Shown: positions 17,555 through 24,890, counted from the first letter of the stretch. The stretch: DNA of 26,334 nt from an uncultured Ideonella sp. (GCA_946479475.1 CAMLGG010000044.1:1-26334), one strand, 5' to 3'. Notes: generated by a model not told the origin, from the sequence alone. Translations and numbers: made by a program.

Positions 17555-17705
17555 GGCTTGTCTCCTCTTGCAGGGCCGCGTCGTGGCACGGCGCGATGCA
17601 ATGTAGGACGCGCGGCCGGCCCGGGCCACCCGCGTGCTTTCCCTAGCTGCCGGTTGTTCCGCTTTGGCACAAGGTGGCGGGCCGAGCCGACCCGCCTGGA
17701 GCCGC
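17555..17705. promoter_or_regulatory. Divergent promoter region, PQQ dehydrogenase / AcoR-like regulator
   Basis: These 151 bp separate the two divergent starts and must hold both promoters. TGGCAC occurs twice on the plus strand (17584-17589 and 17665-17670), but neither copy is followed by a correctly spaced TTGC, so no sigma-54 promoter is claimed. No clear -35/-10 pair is seen. Confidence 0.4.
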
Positions 17706-18896
17706 ATGACGACGCCGACCGCCGCCAACCCCTTCTTCGCGACCCCCGCCCAGCGCACGGCACTGGCGCGAGAGCGATTCTTCGAGCGGGGCGAGCGGCC
17801 TCTGGGCCTGGTGAGCGAGCCGGTGTTGCAGTCGTGGAACCGCAGCCTCGCGGCCGGCCACCGCCCCGATGCGAAGCCGGCCTTCGACCCCGTCACCAAG
17901 GGCCAGCTGCGCGCCACGCTCGATCGCCACCACGCGCTGCTGCAGGCCGCCGCGCCCGAGATCGACCAGCTCGACACCATGCTCGCCGGCACGGCCTGCA
18001 AGACGGTGCTGACCGACCGCCATGGCATCGTGGTCCGGGCCAGCGCGAGCACCGGCCGGGGCATCCTCGACACGGCCGGCCGCGTGGGCGTCAACCTCGG
18101 CGAAGGCAACCTCGGCAGCACCGCGCCGGGCATCACCGCGGCCTCGGGCGCGCTGGTGACGGTGTACGGCGGCGAGCACTTCTACGGCGCCCTGCGCGAG
18201 GTGCACTGCGCCTCGGCTCCCATCCGCGACGGCGGCGGCCACCTGGTCGGCGTGCTCGATGTCTCGACCGAAGGCCAGGCCTTCGCCTTCGACGCGCTCT
18301 CTCTCGTGCGCCTGGCCGCCGTGGGCATCGAGAACCGCCTGCTGACGAGGCAGGCGCGAGGCCACCTGCTGCTGCGCTTCCAGGCCAGCCCGCAGCTGCT
18401 GGGCACGCCCCTGGAGGGCCTGGCGGCGGTGGACGAGCGCGGCCACGTCGCCTGGGTCAACCCCGCCGGGCTGGCGCTGCTGTCGCGGCCAGCCGACGGG
18501 CGGGCCGCCGACGAGCTGGAGGCCTTGTTCGGCCTGAGCATGGGCTCGCTGCTGGCGTTGACGCGGGAAAGCGCGGCGAAGCCGCACCGGCTGCCGAGCG
18601 GCCTGCTGGTCCACCTGCGCGCCGGCCTGAGTCATGCCGGTTCGGCCGAGGCGCCCGCGCCGGCCCTGCCGCTCACCGGCGCGGCGGCGGTGCAGGCGGC
18701 GCTGATCGCCGAGGCTTCCTTGCGTTCGCTGAGCCAGCAGGCCATCGACGCGGCGCTGATCCGCTGCCGCGGCAACATCTCGGCCGCCGCGCGCGCGCTG
18801 GGCGTCTCGCGCGGGCTGCTCTACCGGCGCCTGAAGGAGCGCGCCGCCGCCCGCTCGACGCGGGCCGGCGACGAAGACCTCACGGCTTCTGCTTGA
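17706..18896 (+). CDS. AcoR-like regulator: GAF plus Fis-type HTH, no AAA+ domain
   Basis: 396 residues from ATG 17706. The N-terminal half resembles AcoR-family activators: PVLQSWNRSLAAGHRPD, then a GAF domain (about 60-215) with GTACKTVLTDRHGIVV and VGVNLGEGNLGSTAPGITAASG. A PAS-like segment follows (about 235-275, GLAAVDERGHVAWVNPAGLALL). The C-terminus has a Fis-type HTH (RCRGNISAAARALGVSRGLLYRRLKE, HTH from residue 356). The roughly 240-residue AAA+ module that should join these parts, with GAFTGA and Walker motifs, is missing, and the length falls short of the usual about 650. It therefore probably binds DNA in response to an alcohol or aldehyde without driving sigma-54. Its position suggests control of the PQQ dehydrogenase. 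The last 17 bp overlap the convergent psiF-like gene. Confidence 0.82.
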   Translation: MTTPTAANPFFATPAQRTALARERFFERGERPLGLVSEPVLQSWNRSLAAGHRPDAKPAFDPVTKGQLRATLDRHHALLQAAAPEIDQLDTMLAGTACKTVLTDRHGIVVRASASTGRGILDTAGRVGVNLGEGNLGSTAPGITAASGALVTVYGGEHFYGALREVHCASAPIRDGGGHLVGVLDVSTEGQAFAFDALSLVRLAAVGIENRLLTRQARGHLLLRFQASPQLLGTPLEGLAAVDERGHVAWVNPAGLALLSRPADGRAADELEALFGLSMGSLLALTRESAAKPHRLPSGLLVHLRAGLSHAGSAEAPAPALPLTGAAAVQAALIAEASLRSLSQQAIDAALIRCRGNISAAARALGVSRGLLYRRLKERAAARSTRAGDEDLTASA

Positions 18897-19242
18897 CCGA
18901 ATCCGTCACGCACTTGTTGACGTAGCTCGTGCGGGCCGCGCCGGCGAGCTTCTTGTCGTCGGCCATGCTGTCGCAGGTGGCCTGCACATCGGGCGTCGAA
19001 TCGGCGATGCACTTGCGGGTGAAGCTGATCTTGGCGGCGCCCGCCAGCTTCTTGTCCGCGGCCTGGGCATTGCAGGTGGTGCTCGACGCGGCCACCGCAT
19101 CGCGCATGCATTTGCCGAGGAAGGCGGTCCTGGCCGCACCGGCCAGGTTCTTCTCCGTGGCCTGCGAGACGCAGGTGGCGTCGGCTGCGTGGGCGGTCGT
19201 CACGACCAGGGCGGCCATCAGGGCCGGGGTGAAGGACTTCAT
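18880..19242 (-). CDS. PsiF-repeat periplasmic protein
   Basis: 120 residues from ATG 19242, with GAGG five bases upstream. A signal peptide (FTPALMAALVVTTAHAA) is followed by three copies of the PsiF repeat, each about 35 residues. They read 'TC...A..K.LAGAAR..F..KC..D', with paired cysteines (for example TCNAQAADKKLAGAAK and TCDSMADDKKLAGAAR). Escherichia coli PsiF is a phosphate-starvation-induced protein of unknown function with two such repeats; three are seen here. The six cysteines could form disulfides in the periplasm. No Pho box was recognised upstream. It overlaps the end of the AcoR-like gene tail to tail. Confidence 0.88.
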   Translation of the reverse strand: MKSFTPALMAALVVTTAHAADATCVSQATEKNLAGAARTAFLGKCMRDAVAASSTTCNAQAADKKLAGAAKISFTRKCIADSTPDVQATCDSMADDKKLAGAARTSYVNKCVTDSVKQKP

Positions 19243-19453
19243 GCTCACCTCTTACAACGAACAGCGGGGTGAACTGTAGTCGCCGCGCGTCGGCGGCGCC
19301 AGCCTCGCCGGCTCGCGGCGATCAGCACGGGGCGCAGGCCTCGCCGGTCGCCCGAAATGTGAACGCCGGCAACCGCGCCCCTCGGGCGGTGCCCGGGGTG
19401 GGACGTTTATTGCCCTTGTTCGCCTCGTCCGAAACCCATTGCATGTGTCACGC

Positions 19454-19819
19454 ATGATCAAGCATTGCCCATCGATCCGGCCGGTCTTCGCCATCGGCAC
19501 CCTGGCGCTGCTGCTCGGCGGCTGCGCCACCCAGGTCCACTTCGAATCGTCGCCGCCGGGCGCGCGGGTGGTCTACGAAGAGCGCAACCTGGTGCTCGGC
19601 ACGACGCCCTTCGACGCGACCATCTACGACGACTTCGGCTGGTTCAGCACCTACCGCTTCAGCGCCACCCTGGATGGCCACGAGACGAAGAGCCTCGAGT
19701 TCCATGAGCGCACGCCGCTGGACGCGCAGCTCGTGGTGCCGCCCGTGGTGAGCTTCGACCTGCAGCCGCGCGGCCCGGAGCGCGCCGCACCGGCGCCAGG
19801 GCCTCGAATCGGCCGCTGA
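19454..19819 (+). CDS. PEGA-domain lipoprotein
   Basis: 121 residues from ATG 19454; a TTG five codons upstream is less likely. The N-terminus is a lipoprotein signal with lipobox LLGGC, so Cys24 should be lipidated and the protein anchored in a membrane facing the periplasm. The mature part begins as a PEGA domain: TQVHFESSPPGARVVYEERNLVLGTTPFDATIYDDF, with the 'SsPpGA.V......lGtTP' signature. PEGA domains are small beta-sandwich modules often found on cell-surface proteins. The tail is Pro/Arg-rich (PRGPERAAPAPGPRIGR). No function is assigned. It lies about 66 bp before the acetyltransferase gene on the same strand. Confidence 0.83.
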   Translation: MIKHCPSIRPVFAIGTLALLLGGCATQVHFESSPPGARVVYEERNLVLGTTPFDATIYDDFGWFSTYRFSATLDGHETKSLEFHERTPLDAQLVVPPVVSFDLQPRGPERAAPAPGPRIGR

Positions 19820-19885
19820 GCCCCAAGCCGTCGCGCGGCGCAGCTCGCGCTTGCTATGGTCGCGGTCCAGGAGGAACTGCCGTCC

Positions 19886-20347
19886 ATGGACCGGGAACCT
19901 TGCCGCATCCGCCACCTCGGGGCGGAAGACCTGCCTCTGCTGCGCGACCTCAACGCCGTCTTCGCCGAGGCCTTCGGCGATGCCCGGACCTACCTCGCCA
20001 CGCCGCCCGGCGAGGCCTACTGCCGGCGCGTGCTGGGCCATCCGCAGCTCATCGCGCTCGTGGCCGAGAAGGCAGGCCGGGTGGTCGGCGGGCTGGTCGC
20101 CTACGAGCTGCAGAAGCTGGAGAGCGAACGCAGCGAGGTCTACCTCTACGACCTGGCCGTCGCCGAGGACCACCGGCGCCAGGGCATCGCCACCGCGCTG
20201 ATCGCGCGCCTGAGGGCCATCGCCCACGAGCGCGGGGCCTGGGTGGCCTTCGTGCAGGCCGACCACGGCGACGACCCCGCGATCGCCCTCTACACCAGGC
20301 TGGGCAGGCGGGAGGACGTGATGCATTTCGACCTCCCGGTGCCCTGA
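19886..20347 (+). CDS. AAC(3)-I family aminoglycoside N-acetyltransferase (GNAT)
   Basis: 153 residues from ATG 19886, preceded by AGGAGG; an ATG at 19856 lacks a ribosome site and would add ten residues. Length and motifs match AAC(3)-Ia, which is about 154 residues and transfers acetyl from acetyl-CoA to the 3-amino group of gentamicin-type aminoglycosides. Matching blocks are SEVYLYDLAVAEDHRRQGIA (83-102, with the acetyl-CoA loop RRQGIA), VQADHGDDPAIALYT (123-137) and the C-terminal REDVMHFD (142-149). No integron, IS or transposon sequence lies next to it, so it looks chromosomal and intrinsic. The family call is strong, but whether it gives resistance is not shown by sequence. Confidence 0.87.
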   Translation: MDREPCRIRHLGAEDLPLLRDLNAVFAEAFGDARTYLATPPGEAYCRRVLGHPQLIALVAEKAGRVVGGLVAYELQKLESERSEVYLYDLAVAEDHRRQGIATALIARLRAIAHERGAWVAFVQADHGDDPAIALYTRLGRREDVMHFDLPVP

Positions 20348-20372
20348 GCGGCCGGAGCGCCGGGGCGGCGAA

Positions 20373-20401
20373 GGCGCAGGTAGTAGACTGCGCCCTTTTT
20401 T
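20373..20401 (+). terminator. Rho-independent terminator after the acetyltransferase gene
   Basis: GGCGCAG (20373-20379), loop GTAGTAGA, CTGCGCC (20388-20394), then one C and six T (20396-20401). The stem is perfect and the U-tract good. It ends only 20 bases before the DUF3348 start codon, so the four-gene operon must be transcribed from a promoter inside or beyond this hairpin, or by read-through. Confidence 0.85.
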
Positions 20402-20421
20402 CCGGCAACCCGACTGGCGCC

Positions 20422-21129
20422 ATGGACCCGCGGCGCACCCGCTACACCAGCTCGGCCCTCGTCCGCCAGCTGACCCGCCTGGCCGGCGTCGACGCCCCGG
20501 CCCCCAGGCAGGGCTTTGCAGAGACCCTCGGCCATTGGCTGGGCTGGACGGACGCGATCTCGCTCTCGGGCGCATTGAGCACGGCGGCCCCGGCCGGCAC
20601 ACCCCGCCCCGTATCGGCGCGCAAGGCAGCCGAGGACGTCGAGCGCGTCAAGGCAGGCCTGGCCCGGGCCATCGCCGAAGCCTGTACCGCGCCCAGCCCG
20701 CCCGCGCGCGGATCGCGGCGGCCCCCCGAGCCCGCGCCCGAAGTCCCGACCGACTACGCCAGCTACCGCCAGCGCTACCAATCCATGCAACAGGCGATGG
20801 AAGAACGCATCGAGCCGCTGCGCCAGCGCCTGCGGGCGCAGCTCGCCGCCGCCTCGGCGGACGGCGCTCGCCTGGCCGCCGTAGATGCCGTGATGGAGCA
20901 GGTGCTGGCCCAGCGCGAGCAGCTGCTGCTGCACGGCATCTCCACCCAGCGCCTGGAAAGACGATTCGAGAGCCTGAAGCCCGAAGGCGAGGACACCGCC
21001 GCCGGCCCCTGGCTCGAAACCTTCCGCCAGGACATGCACGCCGTGCTGCTGGCGGAGCTCGACACCCGCCTGCAACCGGTCGAGGGGCTGCTCGCCGCCC
21101 TTCGAGCCGCCGCCCCCGCATCGCCATGA
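20422..21129 (+). CDS. DUF3348 family protein, first gene of the stator-like operon
   Basis: 235 residues from ATG 20422. The start TRYTSSALVRQLTRLAGVDA followed by FAETLGHWLGWTDAISLSGAL is the recognisable DUF3348 N-terminus. A Pro-rich linker (about 88-112) leads to a largely helical C-terminal half (YRQRYQSMQQAMEERIEPLRQRLRAQL and GISTQRLERRFESL). There is no signal peptide or membrane segment, so it is cytoplasmic. Its stop overlaps the start of the DUF802 gene (ATGA at 21126-21129), which argues for stoichiometric production with the membrane protein. The family has no known function. A role as a cytoplasmic partner or assembly factor of the DUF802/OmpA membrane complex is inferred from context. 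Confidence 0.85.
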   Translation: MDPRRTRYTSSALVRQLTRLAGVDAPAPRQGFAETLGHWLGWTDAISLSGALSTAAPAGTPRPVSARKAAEDVERVKAGLARAIAEACTAPSPPARGSRRPPEPAPEVPTDYASYRQRYQSMQQAMEERIEPLRQRLRAQLAAASADGARLAAVDAVMEQVLAQREQLLLHGISTQRLERRFESLKPEGEDTAAGPWLETFRQDMHAVLLAELDTRLQPVEGLLAALRAAAPASP

Positions 21130-23339
21130 TCAGACCCCTGTACCACGCGGCCTTCGCGGCCGGCCTGGCTGCCCTCGGCTGGATAGGCTACGGCTACCTC
21201 GGCGCGGCCCATCCGCTCGCGCTCGGCATGACAGCCGTCGTCGCGGCCTTCTACCTGATGGGCGCGGTGGAGCTGCACCGCTACGGCCAGGCCACCGCCA
21301 GCCTCGAAGCCGCGCTGAAGGACATCCCCACGCCGCTGCCGTCGCTTGGTGCCTGGCTGGACAAGCTGCACCCTTCGCTGCAGACCGCCGTGCGGCTGCG
21401 GGTGGAAGGCGAGCGCATCGCCCTGCCCGGCCCGGGGCTGACGCCCTATCTCGCCGGCCTGCTCGTGCTGCTGGGCATGCTCGGCACCTTCCTCGGCATG
21501 GTGGCCACGCTCAACGGCACCGGCGCCGCGCTCGACAGCGCGACCGACGTGCAGGCCGTGCGCGCCACCCTGGCCGCGCCCGTGCGAGGGCTGGGGCTGG
21601 CCTTCGGCACCTCGGTCGCCGGCGTCGCCGCCTCCGCGATGCTGGGCCTGATGTCGGCCTTGCGCCGGCGCGAGCGCCTGCGCTCGGCCCAGGCCCTCGA
21701 CGCCGCCATCGCCACCTCGCTGCGCAGCTTCTCGCCCGCGCAGCAACGCGAAGAGGCCTTCAAGCTGCTGCAGCAGCAGGCCGGCCTGATGCCCGCGCTG
21801 GTCGACAAGCTGCAAGGCCTGATGGACCGGCTGGAGCAGCAGGGCCACTCGCTCGGCAGCCAGCTCGCCGCGCAGCAGGCCAGCTTCCATCGCGACACGC
21901 ACGAGGCCTACACCGGCCTCGCGGCCTCGGTCGACCGCACGCTGCAGAACAGCCTCGCGCAGAGCGCGCGCCAGGCCAGCGAGGCGCTGCGCCCGGTGGT
22001 GGAGGCGACCATGGCCCACATCAGCCGCGAGACCACTTCGCTGCACCAGGCCGTGGCCGGTGCGGCGCAGCAGCAGCTGGAGGGCCTTTCCCGGCGGCTG
22101 GAAGCCACCACGAGCGAAGTCGCCGCTCGCCTGAGCACAGGCTGGCAGGCCGCCCTGGCCGAGCACCAGCAGACGAGCCGCTCGCTCACCGCCGAGACCC
22201 GCGATGCCCTGAGCTACGCCGCCACTGCGTTCGAGCAACAGGCCGGCGCGCTGGTGCAGAACGTCGAGGCGGCGCACGCCCGCCTTCGCGACGAACTCGC
22301 CGGGCAGGATGGCCAGCGCCTGGCCGCCTGGCAGGAATCGCTCGTCACCACCGCCGCTGCGCTTCAACAGCAATGGCACGCGGACCACGCCGAAGCGGTG
22401 GCGCGCCAGCGCGAGATCCACGACGCGATGCAGCAGCAATGGCGTGAAGCGAACGCGCAGACCCTGGCCCGCCAGCGCGACACCCTCGGCGCGATGGAGC
22501 GCCAATGGCGCGAGGCTCACGCCGAGACCCTCGCCCGCCAGCGCGAAGCGCACGAGTCCATGCAACAGCAATGGCGTGAAGCGAACACCGACACCCTCGC
22601 CCAGCAGCGATCGACGCACGAGTCTCTTCAGCAGCAGTGGCAAAAGGCCGGCGCCGAGGCCCTGGCCCAGCAGCGCGCGATCGTCGAGGCCCTGGAGAAG
22701 ACCGCTACCACCCTCACGACGCAGGCCGACGCGCACGCCCGCGAGACCATCGCCGAGGTCACCCGCCTCATGCAGGCCGCCGGCGAGGCGCCGCGCGTGG
22801 CCGCCGAGGTCATCGCCGAGATGCGGCAGAAGGTCTCCGACAGCGTGGCGCGCGACACCGCCGCACTGGAAGAGCGCAACCGCCTGATGGAGACGCTGGG
22901 CACGCTGCTCGAAGCGGTGAACCGGGCCTCCCACGAGCAGCGCGGCGCCATCGATGCGTTGATCGAATCGACCGCCAGCGTGCTGGACCGCGTCGGCACC
23001 CAGTTCGCCGACCAGGCCGGCGCCGAGGCGGACAAGCTCGCGGCCGTCGCCGCCCAGGTGACCGGCAGCGCCGTGGAGGTGGCCAGCCTGGGCGATGCCT
23101 TCGGCGTGGCCGTTCAGCTCTTCAGCCAGTCCAGCGACAAGCTGATGGAGCAGCTCAGGCGCGTCGAGGCATCGCTCTCGCAAAGCATCAGCCGCAGCGA
23201 CGAGCAACTGGCCTACTACGTGGCCCAGGCGCGCGAGCTGATCGACCTGAGCGTGATGTCGCAGAAGCAGATCATCGACGACCTGCAGCAGCTGGCCGGC
23301 AGCCGCCGGGCCCTGGCCGCCGCCGAAGCCGAGGCCTGA
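21126..23339 (+). CDS. DUF802 MotA/TolQ-like membrane protein with long coiled coil
   Basis: 737 residues from ATG 21126. Two N-terminal membrane helices (about 4-26 and 29-50) are followed by two more that carry the MotA/TolQ/ExbB pattern. TM3 is about 106-129 (LAGLLVLLGMLGTFLGMVATL) and TM4 about 153-179 (PVRGLGLAFGTSVAGVAASAMLG). The remaining about 550 residues are helical, rich in Gln, Ala, Glu and Arg, with no further membrane segment, and include 22-residue tandem repeats at 402-523. They should form a long cytoplasmic coiled-coil tail. The plan matches ZorA of Zorya defence systems (MotA-like channel plus long tail), and, more loosely, TolQ/ExbB. Together with the downstream MotB-like protein it would form an ion-driven motor. 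The name DUF802 is recognised from family knowledge, and its function is unknown. Confidence 0.85.
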   Translation: MIRPLYHAAFAAGLAALGWIGYGYLGAAHPLALGMTAVVAAFYLMGAVELHRYGQATASLEAALKDIPTPLPSLGAWLDKLHPSLQTAVRLRVEGERIALPGPGLTPYLAGLLVLLGMLGTFLGMVATLNGTGAALDSATDVQAVRATLAAPVRGLGLAFGTSVAGVAASAMLGLMSALRRRERLRSAQALDAAIATSLRSFSPAQQREEAFKLLQQQAGLMPALVDKLQGLMDRLEQQGHSLGSQLAAQQASFHRDTHEAYTGLAASVDRTLQNSLAQSARQASEALRPVVEATMAHISRETTSLHQAVAGAAQQQLEGLSRRLEATTSEVAARLSTGWQAALAEHQQTSRSLTAETRDALSYAATAFEQQAGALVQNVEAAHARLRDELAGQDGQRLAAWQESLVTTAAALQQQWHADHAEAVARQREIHDAMQQQWREANAQTLARQRDTLGAMERQWREAHAETLARQREAHESMQQQWREANTDTLAQQRSTHESLQQQWQKAGAEALAQQRAIVEALEKTATTLTTQADAHARETIAEVTRLMQAAGEAPRVAAEVIAEMRQKVSDSVARDTAALEERNRLMETLGTLLEAVNRASHEQRGAIDALIESTASVLDRVGTQFADQAGAEADKLAAVAAQVTGSAVEVASLGDAFGVAVQLFSQSSDKLMEQLRRVEASLSQSISRSDEQLAYYVAQARELIDLSVMSQKQIIDDLQQLAGSRRALAAAEAEA
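22329..22694 (+). repeat. 22-residue (66-bp) tandem repeats inside the DUF802 gene
   Basis: Five and a half consecutive units code for residues 402-523 of the DUF802 protein. A typical unit reads TLARQREAHESMQQQWREAN plus two residues. 'QQW' or 'RQW' recurs every 22 residues, and 'LARQR/LAQQR' recurs at the same step. 22 residues is three heptads plus one, close to an 11-residue hendecad repeat, which favours a right-handed or straight coiled coil. The DNA copies are similar but not identical, so the array could vary in copy number between strains. Confidence 0.85.
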
Positions 23340-23346
23340 GCCCGTG

Positions 23347-24033
23347 ATGTCCGAAGAGCTCGACGCGGCACACGACGCCGCCATCCCCGTCTGGGCGGTG
23401 TTCGGCGACCTCATGGCCGGCCTGCTCGGCGCCTTCGTGCTCATCCTCGTCTGCGCGCTGGGCACCCAGTTCGACCTGGCCCACCGGCTGGAGGCCGAAG
23501 TCAAGCAACGCCAGGCCGAGGCGCAGCGCAGGGAAGCGCTCGAAAAAGCCCTGGCCGGCCCGCTCGCCGCCGGCCGCGTCACCCTCGACAACGGCCGCAT
23601 CGGCATCAGCGGCAGCGTGCTGTTCGCCTTCAACTCCGCCGAGCTGCAGCCCGAGGGCCGGCAGGTGTTGAAGAGCCTGGCCACGCCGCTGGCGACCTAC
23701 CTGCAATCGCGCGACGAAATCCTGATGGTCAGCGGCTTCACCGACGACCGGCAGGTGCGCAACCCCGCCGCCGCCAAGCCGGCAGCCAAGGGCGCGGCGC
23801 CCAGGCCCAGCTTCGCCGACAACTGGGAGCTCTCCGCCCAGCGCGCCCTCACCGTGACCCGCGCCCTCATCGAGGAAGGCGTGCCCTCCTCCACCGTCTT
23901 CGCCGCCGCCTTCGGCGCCGAACAGCCGGTGGCCTCCAACGACAACGCCGAGGGGCGCGCGCTCAACCGCCGAGTGGAAATGGCTCCGACTCCCCGCCCC
24001 ACCCGCGCCACGCCCGTCGCCGGACATGAGTGA
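23347..24033 (+). CDS. MotB/OmpA-family protein with conserved membrane Asp
   Basis: 228 residues from ATG 23347; GTG 23344 is equally placed relative to GAGG upstream. A single membrane helix near the N-terminus (about 15-40) starts WAVFGDLMAGLLGAFVLIL. Asp21 sits where MotB, TolR and ZorB carry the ion-binding aspartate. A short coiled coil (EAEVKQRQAEAQRREALEKAL) leads to an OmpA-like peptidoglycan-binding domain (about 75-215): VLFAFNSAELQPEG, SGFTDDRQ, NWELSAQRALTVTRAL and NDNAEGRALNRRVEM. The domain would lie in the periplasm and grip the cell wall, while Asp21 would pair with TM3/TM4 of the DUF802 protein. The gene ends with an 8-base overlap into the DUF2894 gene. It lacks the MotB plug sequence that I would recognise. 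Confidence 0.88.
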   Translation: MSEELDAAHDAAIPVWAVFGDLMAGLLGAFVLILVCALGTQFDLAHRLEAEVKQRQAEAQRREALEKALAGPLAAGRVTLDNGRIGISGSVLFAFNSAELQPEGRQVLKSLATPLATYLQSRDEILMVSGFTDDRQVRNPAAAKPAAKGAAPRPSFADNWELSAQRALTVTRALIEEGVPSSTVFAAAFGAEQPVASNDNAEGRALNRRVEMAPTPRPTRATPVAGHE

Positions 24034-24730
24034 GGATCGCGCGGTCGTCGCCGCCACCGACCACGCCGCCACGCTCAGCGCCTGGCGGGAGCGCGGCGCG
24101 CATCACCTGGACCCGGTCCGCTTCGGCTTCATCGAAGGGCTGGTGCGGCGGGCGGCCGCGCAGACCGGCACGGCGCGGCAACTGCTGGACGAGAAGATCG
24201 CCGGCCTGATGGCCAGCTACGAAGCGGCGCTGGCTCACTGGCCCGCCGTGGCTGGTCCTGCGCCCGTGCCCGCGGTTGAGCTCGCGCCCAAGCCGGTGCC
24301 CGTGCCCTCACCCGCCCCGGCTCGCGTATCCACGCTTGCATCGAAGACGGCGCCCACGCGCCCTGCCGCACTGCGCGGCCCGCTCGGCACGCTGGCCGAG
24401 CTCATCGAACGCCGGCGGCTGCCCGCTTCGGGCGCGGCACCGGCCGGACCGGCCCCTTCTGCATCACCCTCGCCGGCATCCATCGGCGAACTGAAGGCCC
24501 TCGACGAGGTGCGCAGCACCTGGGCCCGGCTCGACGCCGAGCAGCGCCTGGAGCAGGCCCTCGCCCATGTCCCCGCCAACGCCGGCCCGCTCAACTCCTA
24601 CCACCTCGTCCTGCGCACCCTCACCCTGATGCGCGACGTTTCGCCGGAGTACCTCCAACGGTTCATGGCTCACGTCGATGCGCTGATGTGGCTGGAGAGC
24701 ACTGCGCCTTCGTGGCCGGGCGCCCGCTGA
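24026..24730 (+). CDS. DUF2894 family protein, last gene of the stator-like operon
   Basis: 234 residues from ATG 24026, overlapping the OmpA-like gene by 8 bases. The N-terminal block (TLSAWRERGAHHLDPVRFGFIEGLVRRAAAQTGTARQLLDEKI) and the C-terminal block (LKALDEVRSTWARLDAEQRLEQALAHVPANAGPLNSYHLVLRTLTLMRDVSPEYLQRFMAHVDALMWL) are typical of DUF2894. Between them (about 78-150) is a Pro/Ala-rich linker. No signal peptide or membrane helix is present, so it is cytoplasmic. Function is unknown. Its constant place after a MotB-like gene suggests that it binds the coiled-coil tail or the membrane complex, which is inference. Confidence 0.85.
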   Translation: MSEDRAVVAATDHAATLSAWRERGAHHLDPVRFGFIEGLVRRAAAQTGTARQLLDEKIAGLMASYEAALAHWPAVAGPAPVPAVELAPKPVPVPSPAPARVSTLASKTAPTRPAALRGPLGTLAELIERRRLPASGAAPAGPAPSASPSPASIGELKALDEVRSTWARLDAEQRLEQALAHVPANAGPLNSYHLVLRTLTLMRDVSPEYLQRFMAHVDALMWLESTAPSWPGAR

Positions 24731-24863
24731 AGGCTGGACTCGGACGTTCGATCCTTCGGGCCGAACGGCACCGGGCTCCATGGCAGATCGCGGCGGCGAA
24801 CTGGTGCGACAGGTGCGGCCGAATCACTCGCGTGGTGCAGGGACGTCTCGAAATCGGGAGTAA

Positions 24864-24890
24864 CCAAGGGTTTTCCCTGGCATAGGGTTT
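24864..24890. promoter_or_regulatory. AGGGTTT direct repeats and CCAAGGG/CCCTGG dyad
   Basis: AGGGTTT occurs at 24868-24874 and 24884-24890, a 16-bp step. CCAAGGG-TTTT-CCCTGG (24864-24880) is an imperfect inverted repeat. The pair lies about 55-80 bp upstream of the start of the small secreted protein at 24946, where an activator or repressor would sit. No regulator is identified. Confidence 0.4.

Noticed and set aside
17584..17600. A sigma-54-like promoter, TGGCACG followed by TGCA.
   Set aside because: Spacing between the GG and GC elements is a base too long and the TTGC box is not matched. The regulator beside it also lacks the AAA+ module needed for sigma-54.
20422..24730. A complete Zorya defence system.
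   Set aside because: Only the MotA/MotB-like core is shared. No ZorC, no ZorD helicase/nuclease and no ZorE HNH gene are present in the window, so it is reported only as Zorya-like in architecture.
24745..24767. A terminator after the DUF2894 gene (CGTTCG...CGAACG hairpin).
   Set aside because: The stem is only six perfect pairs and no T-tract follows. It may aid termination but cannot be called.
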